Below, in pieces: positions 23,590 to 36,109 of a stretch of 64,000 bases of DNA. The stretch's first letter is position 1. Each line of letters begins with the position of its first letter. Under the pieces are notes generated by a model. The model did not search any database. It was given only the letters and a program-made list of their open reading frames with translations, and had not been told where the DNA came from. Source of the DNA: Schistosoma haematobium (taxonomy: Eukaryota; Platyhelminthes; Trematoda; Strigeidida; Schistosomatidae). The position numbers were made by a program, and so were the translations under genes. The stretch spans positions 54,540,465 through 54,604,464 of the forward strand of contig NC_067195.1 in the NCBI RefSeq assembly GCF_000699445.3, written 5' to 3'.

Positions 23590-25615
23590 GGGGATGATAG
23601 ATACCCAGAAATCACTTGGTAAACGTCTCATTTTTGTAATTTTATGAGAATTTGAATTTTCCGTTTTCGCGCCAAAAGCCCCCATTTCCCATCTGGAAGG
23701 AGCTTAAATGTTATTGATTCGTTTCCTCTTTTGGTACGCTATTTTGTTACGCTTTCCAAGGACGTTTTTGCGCTGGGTTGTGTGCTTGTTTGTTCGTTCT
23801 TTCGGTTGCTTGTATTGCATAGCTTGTATTGTTATTGTGTTGCTTACTTTCGTTTCGTTCACCAGTCCCATATATATATAACAGTAAATAACACATCCAT
23901 GTATCAATATCAAGGTTTGACTTGTTAATTTTGAATAAATTATGTATTAGGCAATATGTTAATAACATAATAGTGATAGATTTGTGATATCTCAATAAGT
24001 AGAAATCACAATTTCAAACATTTCACTGTGTAGTTTAAATACTACTTAAATTTGTGTTAATTTAATTCAGTTATTTACTTTGAAAGATCGACTTAAACTA
24101 AATCATGAAAATTTTTTTTAAATCGAGTTTCTACTCATTGAGATATCAAAAATATATTATTATTTTATTACTAACATGTTTACATGCTACTGATTAGGTC
24201 AAACCTTACACCTTTCTCATCGCGTATTACGGTATTTTAAAGCATTTGTACTTAGATTTGTAGAATTATGGTCTACTTCGATATTAGTACTGTTCTAATA
24301 ATAGACCTAATCCTAAAATTGTAGATTTGTTGTGATGTAACTGCCTAATCTATAAGATCTTACGTAGAAGTCACATCGTTGTCTACCCTGATTCATCGCA
24401 TTGTAACAATCATCAATACATGATGAGGAACACATTTAGACTGGAGATAGAACGATATATTTAATATGGATAAAAATAATGTTACATAAGTAAGATCACG
24501 CCTGCAAGGGCGAGCCGTGCCATCAGATCAATTCGAATTAATTGGATTTATTCTTCTCGACTTTCTCATCCTTGGATTTTTCTCCGCGTTAAATGTTAAT
24601 TATCTACTTTCTTAATTGTCTCGTGTTCAGCTTTGAAGGTTGTATGATTACGGCCCAGTGCCACTACATATTTCCATGCACAATTTCTAATGTACCTATC
24701 TCGTCTCTCATAAGATATATTAGGGGAAATAATATGTGGAGCGCATAGTTTACATTTGATAAAACTTGGTAATAATTGCCAGTTATTTATAAGACTTTAA
24801 GTGTCTACCATCAATTATATTACTAATAACGTCAAAACATTCACCAGTTATCTCATCGATAATCTTTTCTCAAATGTCTGGGAAAACATAATAACCAGCC
24901 ATATAGAATCATAATCAACATACAAGGTTTTACTAGTCATAAAATTATGTGTAGAATAATTCCAGAAACATGTATTCTCATAATATGAGTAATACAAAAC
25001 AATTTTCTTTACTATTCAGAGAACATTGGAAGACCAGGAGAGCTTAGAAAAAATTTTCAAGTTGAAATGTCATCTAACAGTAATTATAATTCTAATCGTG
25101 GATAGCTGTGATATTAGTAGTATTTATGTTTTTAATGATGTTTAAGTGAGAAATAGGTTTTTTCAAACCTTTACAAAAGTGCAGAGAGTATAACGTCGAC
25201 TAGTAATTAATTTATATGAAATGACACTTCAAGTATAAATACAATCAAACAATTAATTGCGCTGATAGTGTGCTTCTATAATACATAGTGTACACCGATA
25301 ATGTCTTTTGTTTAAAAATTATCAACACTTTCACTACATACACTGATACTGTTATCTTTGATTAATTTACATAATAGAATTATATACATAACTGAGCTTT
25401 GTAAATCTCTACTATTGTGGTATGCGCTACTTATGTGAACAGATATAAGTAGTATGCAGCAGGGATATGAAGTGAAATGCTTACTAGCAGGAGATTGAAC
25501 TAAAGAGAAATAAAAAAATAACGGAAAGCAATCGGAAGAACGATGGAGTATGTGAAGTAAATTCAAGAAAGATGTGCAAATGATGTATTTAATATATGAT
25601 TTTCATATTTTACAA
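23590..25615. other. Mostly AT-rich non-coding; one unassigned block
   Basis: No gene is recognised. Around 24400-24740 the composition becomes more balanced (aagggcgagccgtgccatc near 24510; cggcccagtgccactac near 24650), which usually marks a repeat here, but I could not match it to another copy in the window. The overlapping short frames at 23704-23995 are low-complexity. Confidence 0.4.
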
Positions 25616-25739
25616 AGGCACTGGTCAGTTAGTCAGCTACAACGTACGACCAGGCACATTTATGCATCGGTCCAAGTTGCCATACTTCATTAACACAACA
25701 AGATGGACACCGAATTCATAAAAGTAGTTAATTCAGAGG

Positions 25740-27560
25740 TGATAATATATAAAAGAAAGAATTAGTTCGTAGAAAGATATGAAGCAATCTGTGGTCAAAT
25801 ACTAGTAGCTTACGAGTGTCTACTACTCTTAATGGCCATGTTTCGCTGCCGTAAATTAAAACAGAATGGACTGCCGCGCAGTATACTCGTCATTTTATTG
25901 ATAGACGGATATCTCGCCTTCACCATAGGTGACGTAAGTTGGCAAAAGCCAAGCGAGCTTTTCGAATCCGTGTTGAGATTTCGTCAGACACCAACCCATT
26001 ACGGCTGATCAGACTTCCGAGATAAGTGAAGTTGTCGACGCGTTCGACTACTTCACTCCCTATCCTTAGTTCAGGTGTTGACGCAGACCAGTCCTGAAGC
26101 AACAACTTGCATTTAGAGGGAGAGAAGCGCATTCCAAACATTCTGGCATTGTTGCTCAGTGCTACCAGAAGACTCTGCATTTTGTCAGCGTCTTCACCAA
26201 ACAGGACTATGTCATCTGCGTATTCTAAGTCGATAAGTGGACCCCCTGGATGGAGATCAATACCCGAGAACTCAGTCGACGAGAAAGTTATTTCCATCAG
26301 TAGATCTATGATGAAGTTAAACAAAAATGGAGAAAGTGGACAGCCTTGACGGACACCACTTGAGGTTGCAAAAGTAGATGACAGTTCGCCATAAGCTCTC
26401 ACTCGACTAGTAGTGTTCGAGTAAAGAGCCTTCACAAGGTTTATGTACTTCTGAGGTACGCCTTTCAATGACAGACACTGCCACAGAATCTCGCGGTCTA
26501 CCGAATCAAATGCTGCTTTCAAGTCAAGAAAGACCACCATTGTCGGACGCCGATAAGTATGCCTGTGTTCTAGAATCTGACGAATGGTGAATATGTGGTC
26601 GATGCAGCCACGACCAGGTCTGAAGCCAGCTTGATTCTCTCATGTTTGCAGTTCACGAGTCCTAGTTAAGTGTCCGATAATTATCGAGGCTAGTATTTTA
26701 GATACGATATTAGTTAAACTAATCCCTCTATGGTTGTCACAGGATGATTTTGACCCTTTCTTATATATTGGGACGATAAGTGATTGTGACCAGTTAGATG
26801 GGATAACGTCTAACTCCCAGATCTTATTTAAAATATTAGTCAACCTAATCGCTAAAATTGAACCACCATCCTTAAAGACCTCTGGAGTCAATCCGTCTGG
26901 ACCAGCTGCCCTTCCTCGTTTCAGAATAACTATAGCCTTTTGAACTTCTGCTAGAGTTGAGGGACCTACTTCAATGTTCCATTCACACTGTCTGGGAATG
27001 GAGAGTAGTTGTAGAGTAGCTGAACGCCAGCTGAACTGTTCTCTGAAATGTTCCGCCCATCGTTCTAAACGTCTGGACTGAGAGCAGATGAGGGTGTCGT
27101 GTTTTTCCGAAATAGTCTGACTTACACTTGACTTATTAATTCCAATTTCTTTTATTAGTCTGTAAAGCTGTCTTGTGTTCCCTATAGTCGCCACCTTTTC
27201 CATCTCTTTTGCTTTCGTTACACACCGCTGCTCACGGTCGTTCTTCAGACTTTTGGTTAACCTAGATTTGATTTGTTGTCGCTCTTCATCGTGTTCAGAG
27301 CGTGATGGGATGATTTTACGAGAATCCATCAGTGTAATAGACCTTGAAGAAATCCATTGGTTCTTTGTAACCCTATGGTTTAAATCACTGATAGATGTCA
27401 CTGCTGTTTCCACAGCTGTTTGTATATGTTTCCAAGCAACATCTGGGTCAACTTCGTTTTCATAACTACCTAATCGTGACCTCAGTTGTTCCTGGAACCT
27501 ACTTTTGGTTTCCTCGCTACTCAATTCAGTTCTAATAGGTCTTTTTACTGTGGCATTTTG
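25740..27560 (-). pseudogene. RTE reverse transcriptase (disabled)
   Basis: The reading runs from the endonuclease-RT linker through the RT fingers (RGRAAGPDGLTPEVFK, then IVPIYKKGSK and HRGISL) and the palm (FLDLKAAFDSVDRE, SGVRQGCPLSPFLF, LEYADDIVLF). The YADD catalytic motif itself is intact. An in-frame TGA at 26640-26642 separates two parts that are in the same register, and further in-frame stops occur near 25920 and 25880. Translation-like similarity continues to YGSETWPL (about 25850) and then runs into the 3' UTR, so the normal C-terminal domain is deleted. Confidence 0.9.
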
Positions 27561-28762
27561 CGTCCAGTGAGGCGCAAGCAGATGCGTTCCCGTGTTAGGG
27601 CGTGGTCGGAGTCCAAGCAGGTACTCCAGAATGAGCGACAATCTTCTACCGACCCTCTCCAACGATGACTGATGGCAATATGATCTATTTGAGTCCATCG
27701 TTGGTTTGGTGTAGGGGGTCGCCACGTTAGACGATGTCTCTCCTTATGCTTAAAATTTGTGTTTGCTAAAAATAAACGATTGTCTGAGCACAGTTGCAGC
27801 AGACGATCACAATTATCTGTTCGTTGTGCCGGTATACTAAAATACCCACCTTAATGCCTTTCTGTTTGGTTTAAACTACCTATCTGAGCAATAAAGTTAC
27901 CTGCTAGGAGTACTATGTCTGAACGTTTAGCTTTTTGAAGAAGTTCAGATAGCTTTCTGTAAAAGTCATCTTTCACTTCATCTGAGCTGCAGTCGGTGGG
28001 AGCGTAGACAGAAACGACAAAAAGGCAACGACGTGTGTCCTTATCCTTCCGAGTTCTTACGGAGCCGTTTAGCCGAACAGCACATAGACGACTGTTGACG
28101 GGGATCCACTCTAACAGTGCTTGTTCCGCCCTCATGCTTAGTGCTATCCCTACTCCTGCCAGTCCACGAGAGCTGGCCATCGCGTCACCAGATACACGTA
28201 GGGTGTATCTCGTTGGCTCTCCGTTTTGCCGAGGTGAGGTCAAGTGAATGACCACACTGGGATCCTGTATGCGTGTTTCAGAGACACAGCATACATCAAT
28301 GGTACGAGATTCTAGGGTTCTAGCCAAGGAAGCCTGTTGACCGATTTGACATAGGGTGCGTACATTGAAGGCTCCAATGTGTAGTTTGGAGCGAGGTTTC
28401 AGTAGACCTGGGACAGTGTTTTGAGCACTAGAATCGTTGGCTATGGTGACATTTGAGGAGGAAGCCGAAAGAGGAAGTTTAGAGTTGAAAGTCGATGTAG
28501 GAGGAATAATAGGAATTGAAGAGGAAGGTCGATTATGAATACAGTGGTCTTGGGTGCTGTTAGAGGTATGAGGGCGGTTATCACTTCCCGGTTGCCCACA
28601 CCGTGGAAGGGTTCTTCTGGAGGTACCTGAAAAGGAAATTGGATTAGAGGTGGTCTCAGTGACCTGAGAGCGTGACCGCAGTGCCCAAGGGACAACTGCT
28701 TGAGGCCGGTCGCGCACGGCCTTTTCGTGGGAGGTTTTTGACGTGTTAGCTCCGTTCTTCAA
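27545..28762 (-). pseudogene. RTE endonuclease region (disabled)
   Basis: The open frame 28762-27851 has a Ser/Thr/Pro-rich N-terminus of about 125 residues, then an apurinic/apyrimidinic-like endonuclease. Visible motifs are FNVRTL (catalytic Asn, residue 133), CVSETRIQD (catalytic Glu, 162) and VSVYAPTD. The position normally held by the Asp of a GDFNA-type motif reads AGNF (Asn at 289), which should destroy catalysis. A TAA at 27851-27853 interrupts the frame. The reading continues beyond it to DSDHALT near 27605, the last endonuclease motif. A frame slip near 27550 then moves to the RT frame. Confidence 0.85.
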
Positions 28763-29106
28763 AGGGCCTTACCGCCGGAGACGGAAATCCGTGAGGTAAG
28801 GTGAGGTGTGCATTTTTAGGGTCAACCTTTTCTAACCCCACCCCTCCTTGTGGGAAGGCAGCATCGCTGTCATGCTGGTTGTCTGAAGGAAACACCTTAC
28901 TGCTGTCACACCTCTGTACAGTCAGCAGTACGACTTCGCCTTCGGACCTTGGGTTTGCTGCTTTTAGTCTTACCGCTCTTCAACCGACCTGTCTGACATG
29001 GTAGGACCTTGAGGAACGGTTGTTCTAGCCAGTATAGCTCGGTTGCTTCATCACGATGGGCAAGGCCGACCACCACGTCAGGGTAGCAACAACGGTCAGG
29101 CACTGG
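28763..29106 (-). other. RTE 5' leader
   Basis: GC-rich leader of the retrotransposon, upstream of the first ATG (28762). Small open frames in it (29103-28906 minus, 28801-29004 plus) have no recognisable product. In non-LTR elements this region usually carries the internal promoter; I see no specific motif. Confidence 0.6.
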
Positions 29107-29252
29107 GATTTTGTATAAAACAATAAACTGGTTTAACGTACATGATTCTTTGCTCGCTACACTATAACATACTTTTATTGATAATAGTCAATTGTAATTT
29201 ATTTTGTCATAAAAAATATCCTTTTCTTTTATTATTGTTTTGCATTTATTAG

Positions 29253-29396
29253 ATTTCTAGTGATGGATTAGATTTACAAGTTGGTAATGATCTCCTTCAA
29301 TTAAATAGTCGTGGTCAGATTTACTCACTGGAGTTACCACTCGATACGCTTGTCAATGAAGAAACAACTGTAGCTGAATTTAATCGAAATACAAAA
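29253..29396 (+). CDS. Internal exon of an unrecognised plus-strand gene
   Basis: A 144-bp exon of exactly 48 codons. The acceptor is a T-rich tract ending in ttattag (AG at 29251-29252) and the donor is aaa|gtaaat (GT at 29397-29398), so both borders are phase 0. The translation is ordinary, soluble, non-repetitive protein: ISSDGLDLQVGNDLLQLNSR, then GQIYSLELPLDTL, then TTVAEFNRNTK. Codon use is clearly coding and unlike the flanking T-rich DNA. A second acceptor (ttctag, AG at 29259-29260) would trim the exon slightly. I do not recognise the protein family. No other exon of the gene can be assigned securely, so its introns must be long. A dead RTE sits antisense just upstream. Confidence 0.75.
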
Positions 29397-29534
29397 GTAA
29401 ATCTTTTTTTTCTAATGCATACAGTTACATTGTTCTTATTTTTTGATGAAGTTCTTCAACTAATCAGTTGCTGACTAATTTCCTTCAGTATGGTGATTTG
29501 TGGAGATTGTATTATTTTAACAGTTAAATCCACG

Positions 29535-29578
29535 GGTTAATCTAAGCTAGACCACCATTGAAAACCTGGAAACACTGT
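29535..29578 (-). mobile_element. SINE fragment (3' half, antisense)
   Basis: Contains taagctagaccaccattg and aaaacctggaaacactg, matching the SINE copies at 40215-40330 and 55995-56335. It stops before the hammerhead. Confidence 0.8.
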
Positions 29579-29784
29579 GCTTCATTACATCCATTCTACC
29601 AAACTATTATATTAACCGATTTGAACTTTAATGTACGTATTCACTTACAATGAATTCATTAATTATTTATCAAACTGATAATCCTATATGAAGAATTATT
29701 GATCAACGTTTATATACTTGTAGATTGTATTCATTACAAGTTGATTTCATTTGGTGTACCATTGAAAACCAAGTAGTGTTGGGC

Positions 29785-29870
29785 AGAGAACTGTTGAGGA
29801 ATTCAGTACAAATACGAAACAGCTGTCCAGTACTCTATGGTTTTTCTTTTGGTGTTGTAAGTGAGATTGG
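29785..29870 (+). mobile_element. SINE fragment with hammerhead, sense
   Basis: A diverged plus-oriented copy of the hammerhead SINE. Just upstream (29758-29775) is accattgaaaacc, the same SINE in the opposite orientation, so two fragments abut. The downstream part (ccagtactctatggttttt) follows the SINE body after the ribozyme. Confidence 0.6.
29788..29833 (+). ncRNA. Hammerhead motif, SINE type (mutated core)
   Basis: GAACUG (29788-29793), UUGAGGA (29794-29800), a degraded stem II, GAAA (29816-29819), CAGCUGUC, then CAGUAC (29828-29833). Stem I forms at least four contiguous pairs next to the core. C3 has become U, and stem II no longer pairs well, so it is probably inactive. Confidence 0.6.
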
Positions 29871-30779
29871 TCTGTGATGAATACAGCCTACAAGTTTACC
29901 TTTTTTCCACAAAAACTCTTCGATTTAAAGTATGTGCTTTTTGTTACAGTGCGCGCAAAAATACATGACTATTGGTTACTTTATGATCTTCATTTAACTG
30001 TTGATTAATCATTAGCTGTCTTATGATTAACTCGATCTTACTATCTTTGTTGAAGATTCGGTGTATTAACAATAACAATAATAATATTAGTAATAATAAT
30101 AGCTTTAACTATATATATCCTAGTCTTACTCTAGTCACTATTTCAGATTGGGAAAGGGGTGATTAGTGATCCACAGTCATTTCTGGCGTTCATGATCTCA
30201 TCACTTTTTTATCCAGAAATTTACGCCTAATCTAAAATAGGTACACTCAATCGTTCCATCCTACTCGAACAATTGAATGTTGAAGATTTTTCTTGATTTA
30301 TACTCATCCAACCACCAGTGCTATTGTGTATTATCTGTTATGAACTTTAACTTCACAAAACCCGTATCCTATAATTATGAAAGTTTCAAAAATATTTTCT
30401 TTTTTTTAAGTTATCTTGTCAATCATTAGATCCTCTCCTCCTATCATATCTGTCATTCATGAATATATTAAATCATGAATATTGTGTTCTATAGAATTTC
30501 CTGACGTACAATTTTTCTGTGTACATTATCGATAATATCTATCGGTTGATTTTTAAAATAAGAACATGTGATTTAGTATTTAATCAATTGGAAAATTTAC
30601 AGGTACAATTCTTGTGGGTTTAAACTTCTCAATTTAAAAAAAGTAAACAGTATATACTGTATTGGAGTTATCCACTATATAATTCATTTCCTTCAAATCA
30701 ATTTACAAAGCAACGCAGTGATGTTAAGTGCTGTTAGAGGTATATAAACAATCTTTCTTTTTATGTGTTATTACCATTG
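29871..30779. other. AT-rich non-coding stretch
   Basis: Nothing firm. At 30147 an acceptor-like cactatttcag is followed by 27 open codons (IGKGVISDPQSFLAFMISSL) ending in TAA at about 30228; this could be a chance frame or a repeat. Confidence 0.35.
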
Positions 30780-30895
30780 AAGTAACTACTTCTATGAATT
30801 CGGTGTTCATCTTGTTATTCTAATGAGGTGTAGCAACTAGGACCGGTGCATATATGTGTCTGGTCCTACGTTGTAGCTGACTGACTGACAAAGCA
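30780..30895 (+). mobile_element. RTE 3'-end fragment
   Basis: Plus-oriented copy of the RTE 3' terminus: aattcggtgttcatcttg near 30798, then ggtcctacgttgtagctgac near 30863. It is well conserved against the antisense copy at 25620-25725. Only the last 110 bp or so are present, typical 5' truncation. Confidence 0.8.
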
Positions 30896-31189
30896 ACAGT
30901 ATTTGAAAACGTTGAGCATATAAATATTTCAATGCTACCACAGTCTAGATGATCTAAAAAAATATTTAGTCGGTTATTTCTTAGCCGAATGTACTTGTAT
31001 ATGGGGATACATGCTCGATAATACAGTTTTTACTTGAAGTATTGTAAGATAACACTGAAATTTAAGGGGTGTATTAAAAATGTCATTCTCGAATGACAGA
31101 AATTAAGTTAACAACATTTTACCGATTTTATTAAATTATCGTGCAATAATGTCCATGCTTTTAATTGTCTTGTATTCATTTTAGTATGA

Positions 31190-31335
31190 TACAACCGGAT
31201 ACCTAAAACAGATCAAAGATATGTAACTTAAAAATATCCTTTACTTTTAAAGGCCATGTTTCACTGTAATAGAGTAAAGCTGAACGAACTGCTATTTAGT
31301 ATACTCACTCTTGAAAAACTAAAGTTAACGGATTT
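31190..31335 (-). mobile_element. Old RTE RT fragment
   Basis: ggccatgtttcactgtaat and tagtatactcactcttga align with 25838-25905 of the large RTE copy in the same orientation. Strongly decayed. Confidence 0.55.
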
Positions 31336-31889
31336 GTCCCAGTTTTAGAAACTTCTGTGTTAATTAGTTCTTCTCTCTGTATGTTGGTTTACTAGTAAAT
31401 TATTTGATTAAGGTCATTATAAGTCAGTAGATTATTATTCAACTTATTGAAGTCACACAGCTTTGTTAGAAGTCTACAAAATGAAATCTCCTGTTCCGTT
31501 CACTTTTTGAACTGATTAGAATTTTCTGTCAATAAATTTAGATATTTCGTAATGTTTTTTCAATTTATATTGAAAAAGTTCTCATAATTCTGATGTTCAG
31601 AACTTCACGCTTACGTATCCAGGTTTTTGTGAATCCTCTCTCTCATTTTCCCTTTTTTTAGTACTTTCTTTTAATACATACTTCCCTTTAAAAATAAGAA
31701 GCGTTGTATGGTAAAATCTGAGACTCGTATCTTGTTTTATTCGGAACTCTTCAACATCTCAGTGTTGATGTTCACATTGAGACCTGTTGTACAAATCATT
31801 GACTGTTTAGATTCAAACAAACAACACGGTGGGGTTTTGAGCAAAAGGCATCTTTTGCTTGCTTCAGTCTAAATATTAATACTTCGATC

Positions 31890-31945
31890 ATCTTACCTCC
31901 ACCTGATGAGTCCTAAATGTGACGAAATGCACATGTTGTATTCAA
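31890..31945 (+). ncRNA. Hammerhead motif, Smalpha type (degraded)
   Basis: CUGAUGA (31903-31909), then GUCCUAAAUGUGAC as stem II (outer pairs hold, one mismatch inside), GAAA (31924-31927) and AUGCACAU as stem III. The position of the cleavage base is G (31935) instead of C, and stem I arms no longer pair. The core is therefore conserved but cleavage is not expected. Confidence 0.7.
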
Positions 31946-33982
31946 CTATTAACTACTAAACAAATACTGTAATTATATGGCACTATCGAAGCAATTCACT
32001 CAGGGTGTACGTATGTCAGAAGGGGCTAATCAGTCCCAGTCCCCAGATTCAATAACTATAGTATTCAAACCCTTCAAAATAAAATTCTATTTAGTTATTC
32101 TATAGAAATTTTCATTCTTAAAGATATGATTGACTTTTTATGTATGGTATTGTTGTTATTATGACTGATGATTGTCATTTCTTCACCTTTTTCTTTTTGT
32201 ATTCTTTTGTTCTCATTTTTTTTGTTATAAAATAAGTATCTACAATGTTTATTTTATTTAACTGTGTGTATGTATGTGTGTAGTATTGTATTCGTTTTTC
32301 TTTACTAAACTGTTTACGTTCGTTTCTTTCACTAATGGATTAGTTTGATTTAGTTTATCTCATTGTTATATCCTAATAGACATTGTATATATACTTATAT
32401 ATTATTCGATATAATATTCACACTTTATTCTCATTTACTTCGAGTTTTTTTCGGTATATATATATTTAAAACATTAATTACAACGAACATGTAAAGATAG
32501 AAGTTTCTTTTCTCAACTTCTACAGTTTCCTTTTAAATTTATTTGTTTATTTTGAAAGAAGAAAAGATAGTACACACATTTTTTGTTTACTCTGGTCAAA
32601 ATATATATTATAAGTAATTATATATGAAGTAGAGATGGAAAGCGTCAATCTGAACATTGAACTATATATTATATCGTGTATAGAATGAATTGTAACGTCA
32701 GATTTCTCTTTCTGACAATCAATGTTTCCTATTATTTTATTTATTTAGTTGAATTTTAACTGTTGTTTTATACATTCGTGCTGTTTAATTGAAATTTTCT
32801 GTATGTTATACTTTGTGTAAAATAGAATTAATTCATTTCTTGTTTTCATTAAAAAATTATGAATTTTTATGAAGGGCTTTTATGGAGATTGATTAAATTT
32901 GTACGACGATGATAACTACAGATTGAGTCCAGTTCGGCTACCATGGAAACATAGAGAACACCTTAGACGTTTGTTTCTATTCTATATGTAACTCTCAAGC
33001 GATCCACAATTACTACCATCCCAGAAATCATCGAAACTAAGAAATTCATATTTCATACGTGAATGAAGCATCAGTGTAGCAGTAGTTAATTTGTTCAAGT
33101 ACTAAACTGTTTGACTGGCATGTATACTTTTACTTAGCCGCTTCCTAGTACATAAATATTATCCAGATCAGTGTATGTATAAGATTTTATAAAACCTGTC
33201 ATTATTCATATAAAAAATAATATCGGTTATCAGCATATAGTATTATTAAAATCATCATATCAATGCGCTTTCGATGGTTTGTAAGTAAACAGTAACAAAG
33301 CTTATGAAGAGATATATATAGCGGGTAAAACACTAAACGTATCTTTGAGGAGAGAATTGTTTCTTTTTTTTTCTTCTCTTCTCTAACATCTTTTTAAGGG
33401 ATATATTCTGATAAGATCAAATTACTATATATATGATTTGTTTTTATTCCCTTTTTAATTGATCATACTCTAATATTTGTTGATCTTTATCAATTTCCTG
33501 TCAGTCTTCTACATTAAAATCTACTTGTTCATTATTGTGTCCACCAATAATTAATGTAATACTACATACTGTGTAAGGTTTATTGTCCATGTGAATCGAA
33601 TTGAATGCTAACTTTTTTCTTGTCTTTGTCGGAAGAGGTTAATATGTTAGTTATTGAGTTTGTTTGTTTGTTCTATATTTATTTTCACCCTGCAATAATC
33701 CAATGATAGTCATATTGTTTGTTATTTTCATCTATGAATTACTTCTTTTCCTCCACTGATATTCATTATTGTCTATTTTCTACTTTTATTTGTTTATTCA
33801 GATTGAGCTGATTGTGTATTAATATTTTTCAAAATCTTACTTTTTGTCGGGCTTATTTTTCCTTCCGTTTTTCTTTATTCTCGTACACTTTCTTTGATAC
33901 TTGTGGGTCTATATATAATAACAGTATTAATATTATTATTGTTATTATTCTAGTTACGATTAATACACAGACGTTTAGTTGC

Positions 33983-34038
<56 letters not shown>
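33983..34038. repeat. (ATT)n microsatellite
   Basis: About 18 ATT units without interruption. It produces poly-Tyr, poly-Leu or poly-Asn in three of the six frames. Confidence 0.97.
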
Positions 34039-34039
<1 letters not shown>

Positions 34040-36057
34040 ATATAAATCGATTTAGGCAGATGGCTTTATGGTGTGGAAATAAATTATTGTGTATATATCT
34101 ATCCTTGCATGTACGTAATGGTATATTTACTTGTCTTTTTTCCATTGTTTCCCCTTGTACTATGAAATTTTTAAGGATTTTCTTGTTCCGTTTTTTTTTA
34201 ATTCTCTCCTTCCCCCTTCTTTTTTTTGCTTTATTCACTATGCCGATTATTAACAAGTGTTCCATGTGTGACACTGTTTTGACTTTCAAAAGGTATTATT
34301 ATTAATATTATTAGTAAGCTCATACTAAATAATTAATTGAGTTATGGAAAAATAGTAAATTATATGGAATAATATTGTTATTCTTGTTGTTCTATGATTA
34401 TTTTCTTTTGTTTCATGGCATTTATATACTTTTTTTGTTTACTTATCTAATTAACTGGTTGATTGTTAAATTGTTTTTGGTTATTTGACAGATCTTCTCT
34501 ATGTACAGTATGTACATGTGTTTTTTCTTGTCTATATATATCAGGATGTCGTTTACTTCTTCCAACCTTTATTATGTCTAGCACTACACAGACAATCATA
34601 TATATAAACAATTACATACATTAGGATTTCGAGTAGAAATTCAATTTCAAATAACTTAAACGAAGTAGACAACAAATAATGTTCATTAATTCCATTCTTC
34701 TGTGTATTTGTTGTAAGAAACAGTTGAGCAAGACAGTAAAAGGAAGCTTCATGTAATGTTTAATTGAAATCGGTCTATTTTTTGTTTAATTTTCAATCAA
34801 TAACTGATGATTTGTGAACCAGCTTTTAGACTCTCTTGCACTCTATCTGATTATTATCCATTAACGAGTTTATACGATTTTATAATCTCAAAACTGTTGG
34901 TCGTATGAAGTATTCACTCTTTCGTCCAACCTTTAGAAGTATTCAGGCAACATTTTATCTCAGTTGATATATTTTATTTTTCTTACAGTTTCTTTCATTG
35001 TTCAAAATCGTTTCTCTTTTCACTGAATATTGTTTCAACATTAGTCAATATTTTACTATTTACAATTTCTTAGTTAATTTAACTACTTGAAATAAGGGAA
35101 TATTTACAATGTTTTAATATTCAGCTTGTTACTTAAAAGAAAAGAAATAAATTAATTTGATTTTAAGATGAAAATAATATTGAAGTCAATGATTAAAACT
35201 TGAATTTTCGGTAGCTAGTAGAATAGAAGAAATATACTTTTTTTAGGGCTCATTTTCACTTCTCTCATATATACCATCTCTGTTGGAATTTTTTTCCATT
35301 TGATCAATGGTGATTACTGTGAGTTATGTAATTCCTGTAGTGTTGTATACACTCTCTTCTGACTAATTATTAAATAATAAACTGACATCAGTGTAAGATT
35401 TCTTCACCTCTTTTCTTTCCCTAGTTGTTCTTTCATGTTTTATTCATTTGTAAATAAAAGACTGAGGCCCCAGGTTATTGACACTTTTTATTCTTTTCTA
35501 TTCCTATTCAGTAATTGTAGTAGGTTTTGGTAATATATTCTATGTGTGTTTCTCTTAAATAATGTGACAGGTGATTTGTGGAGAATTAATTAAAAACTAC
35601 CGAACAACAATGAGTAGGAGGAGGGCATAACGTAAAACAATTTGAATGAAATTCTTTCCAGTCTATAATCAAGTTCACACGCAAACATTGTAGTACCCTT
35701 TTTTATTACTACTTTCCCTCTCTAGCGTTTTCACTCTTTTTTTAAAGTGTTGACCTATTTTTTTCCATCTGTTTGCTAATTATATACTATGCTTGTTTCT
35801 CCCTTAGTTTGACTTACGTCTATCTCTTCGTTTGTTTGTATGTATGCATGCATGCATACATGTTTGTTTCATTCAGGTTTTCCCTGTTGGTTTACTTCGG
35901 TTTTAGAAATTTATGTATATACAGTTAATTTTCTTTAAGTTGACCTGGTCCGGTCAGGTCAGATAAGGCCACTCACTCTACAAAGTATATTTTGTTAATT
36001 ATTATCTATTGAAATGTATGTACGTGTTTTATTGTGAGTTCCTCGTCACTTACACTA

Positions 36058-36060
<3 letters not shown>

Positions 36061-36106
<46 letters not shown>
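36061..36106. repeat. (AT)n microsatellite
   Basis: AT array of about 23 units. Confidence 0.97.

Positions 36107-36109
<3 letters not shown>

Larger units (their letters stand above)
25620..29106 (-). mobile_element. Near full-length RTE-clade non-LTR retrotransposon (dead)
   Basis: An element of about 3.5 kb on the minus strand. From its 5' end: a GC-rich leader (29106-28763), an apurinic-like endonuclease, a reverse transcriptase and a 3' UTR ending at ggtcagttagtcagctacaacg (about 25620-25645). The RT region VDNFTYLGS...IRKARLAF and the endonuclease style place it in the RTE clade (SR2/SR3-like in schistosomes). The C-terminal region after the RT is largely missing. Several disabling changes make it non-autonomous. 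It ends about 147 bp upstream of the plus-strand exon at 29253, in antisense orientation. Confidence 0.9.

Noticed and set aside
26107..27668. Plus-strand open frames within the RTE (26107-26349, 26734-26943, 27175-27465, 27486-27668)
   Set aside because: They are antisense shadows of the endonuclease and RT coding sequence.
30147..30230. Downstream exon following 29253-29396 in phase 0
   Set aside because: An acceptor and 27 open codons exist, but the short frame ends in a stop without any domain or nearby poly(A) signal; too weak to call.
33812..34305. Open frames with poly-Tyr, poly-Asn or poly-Leu on both strands
   Set aside because: They are translations of the (ATT)n array at 33983-34038 and have no independent coding support.
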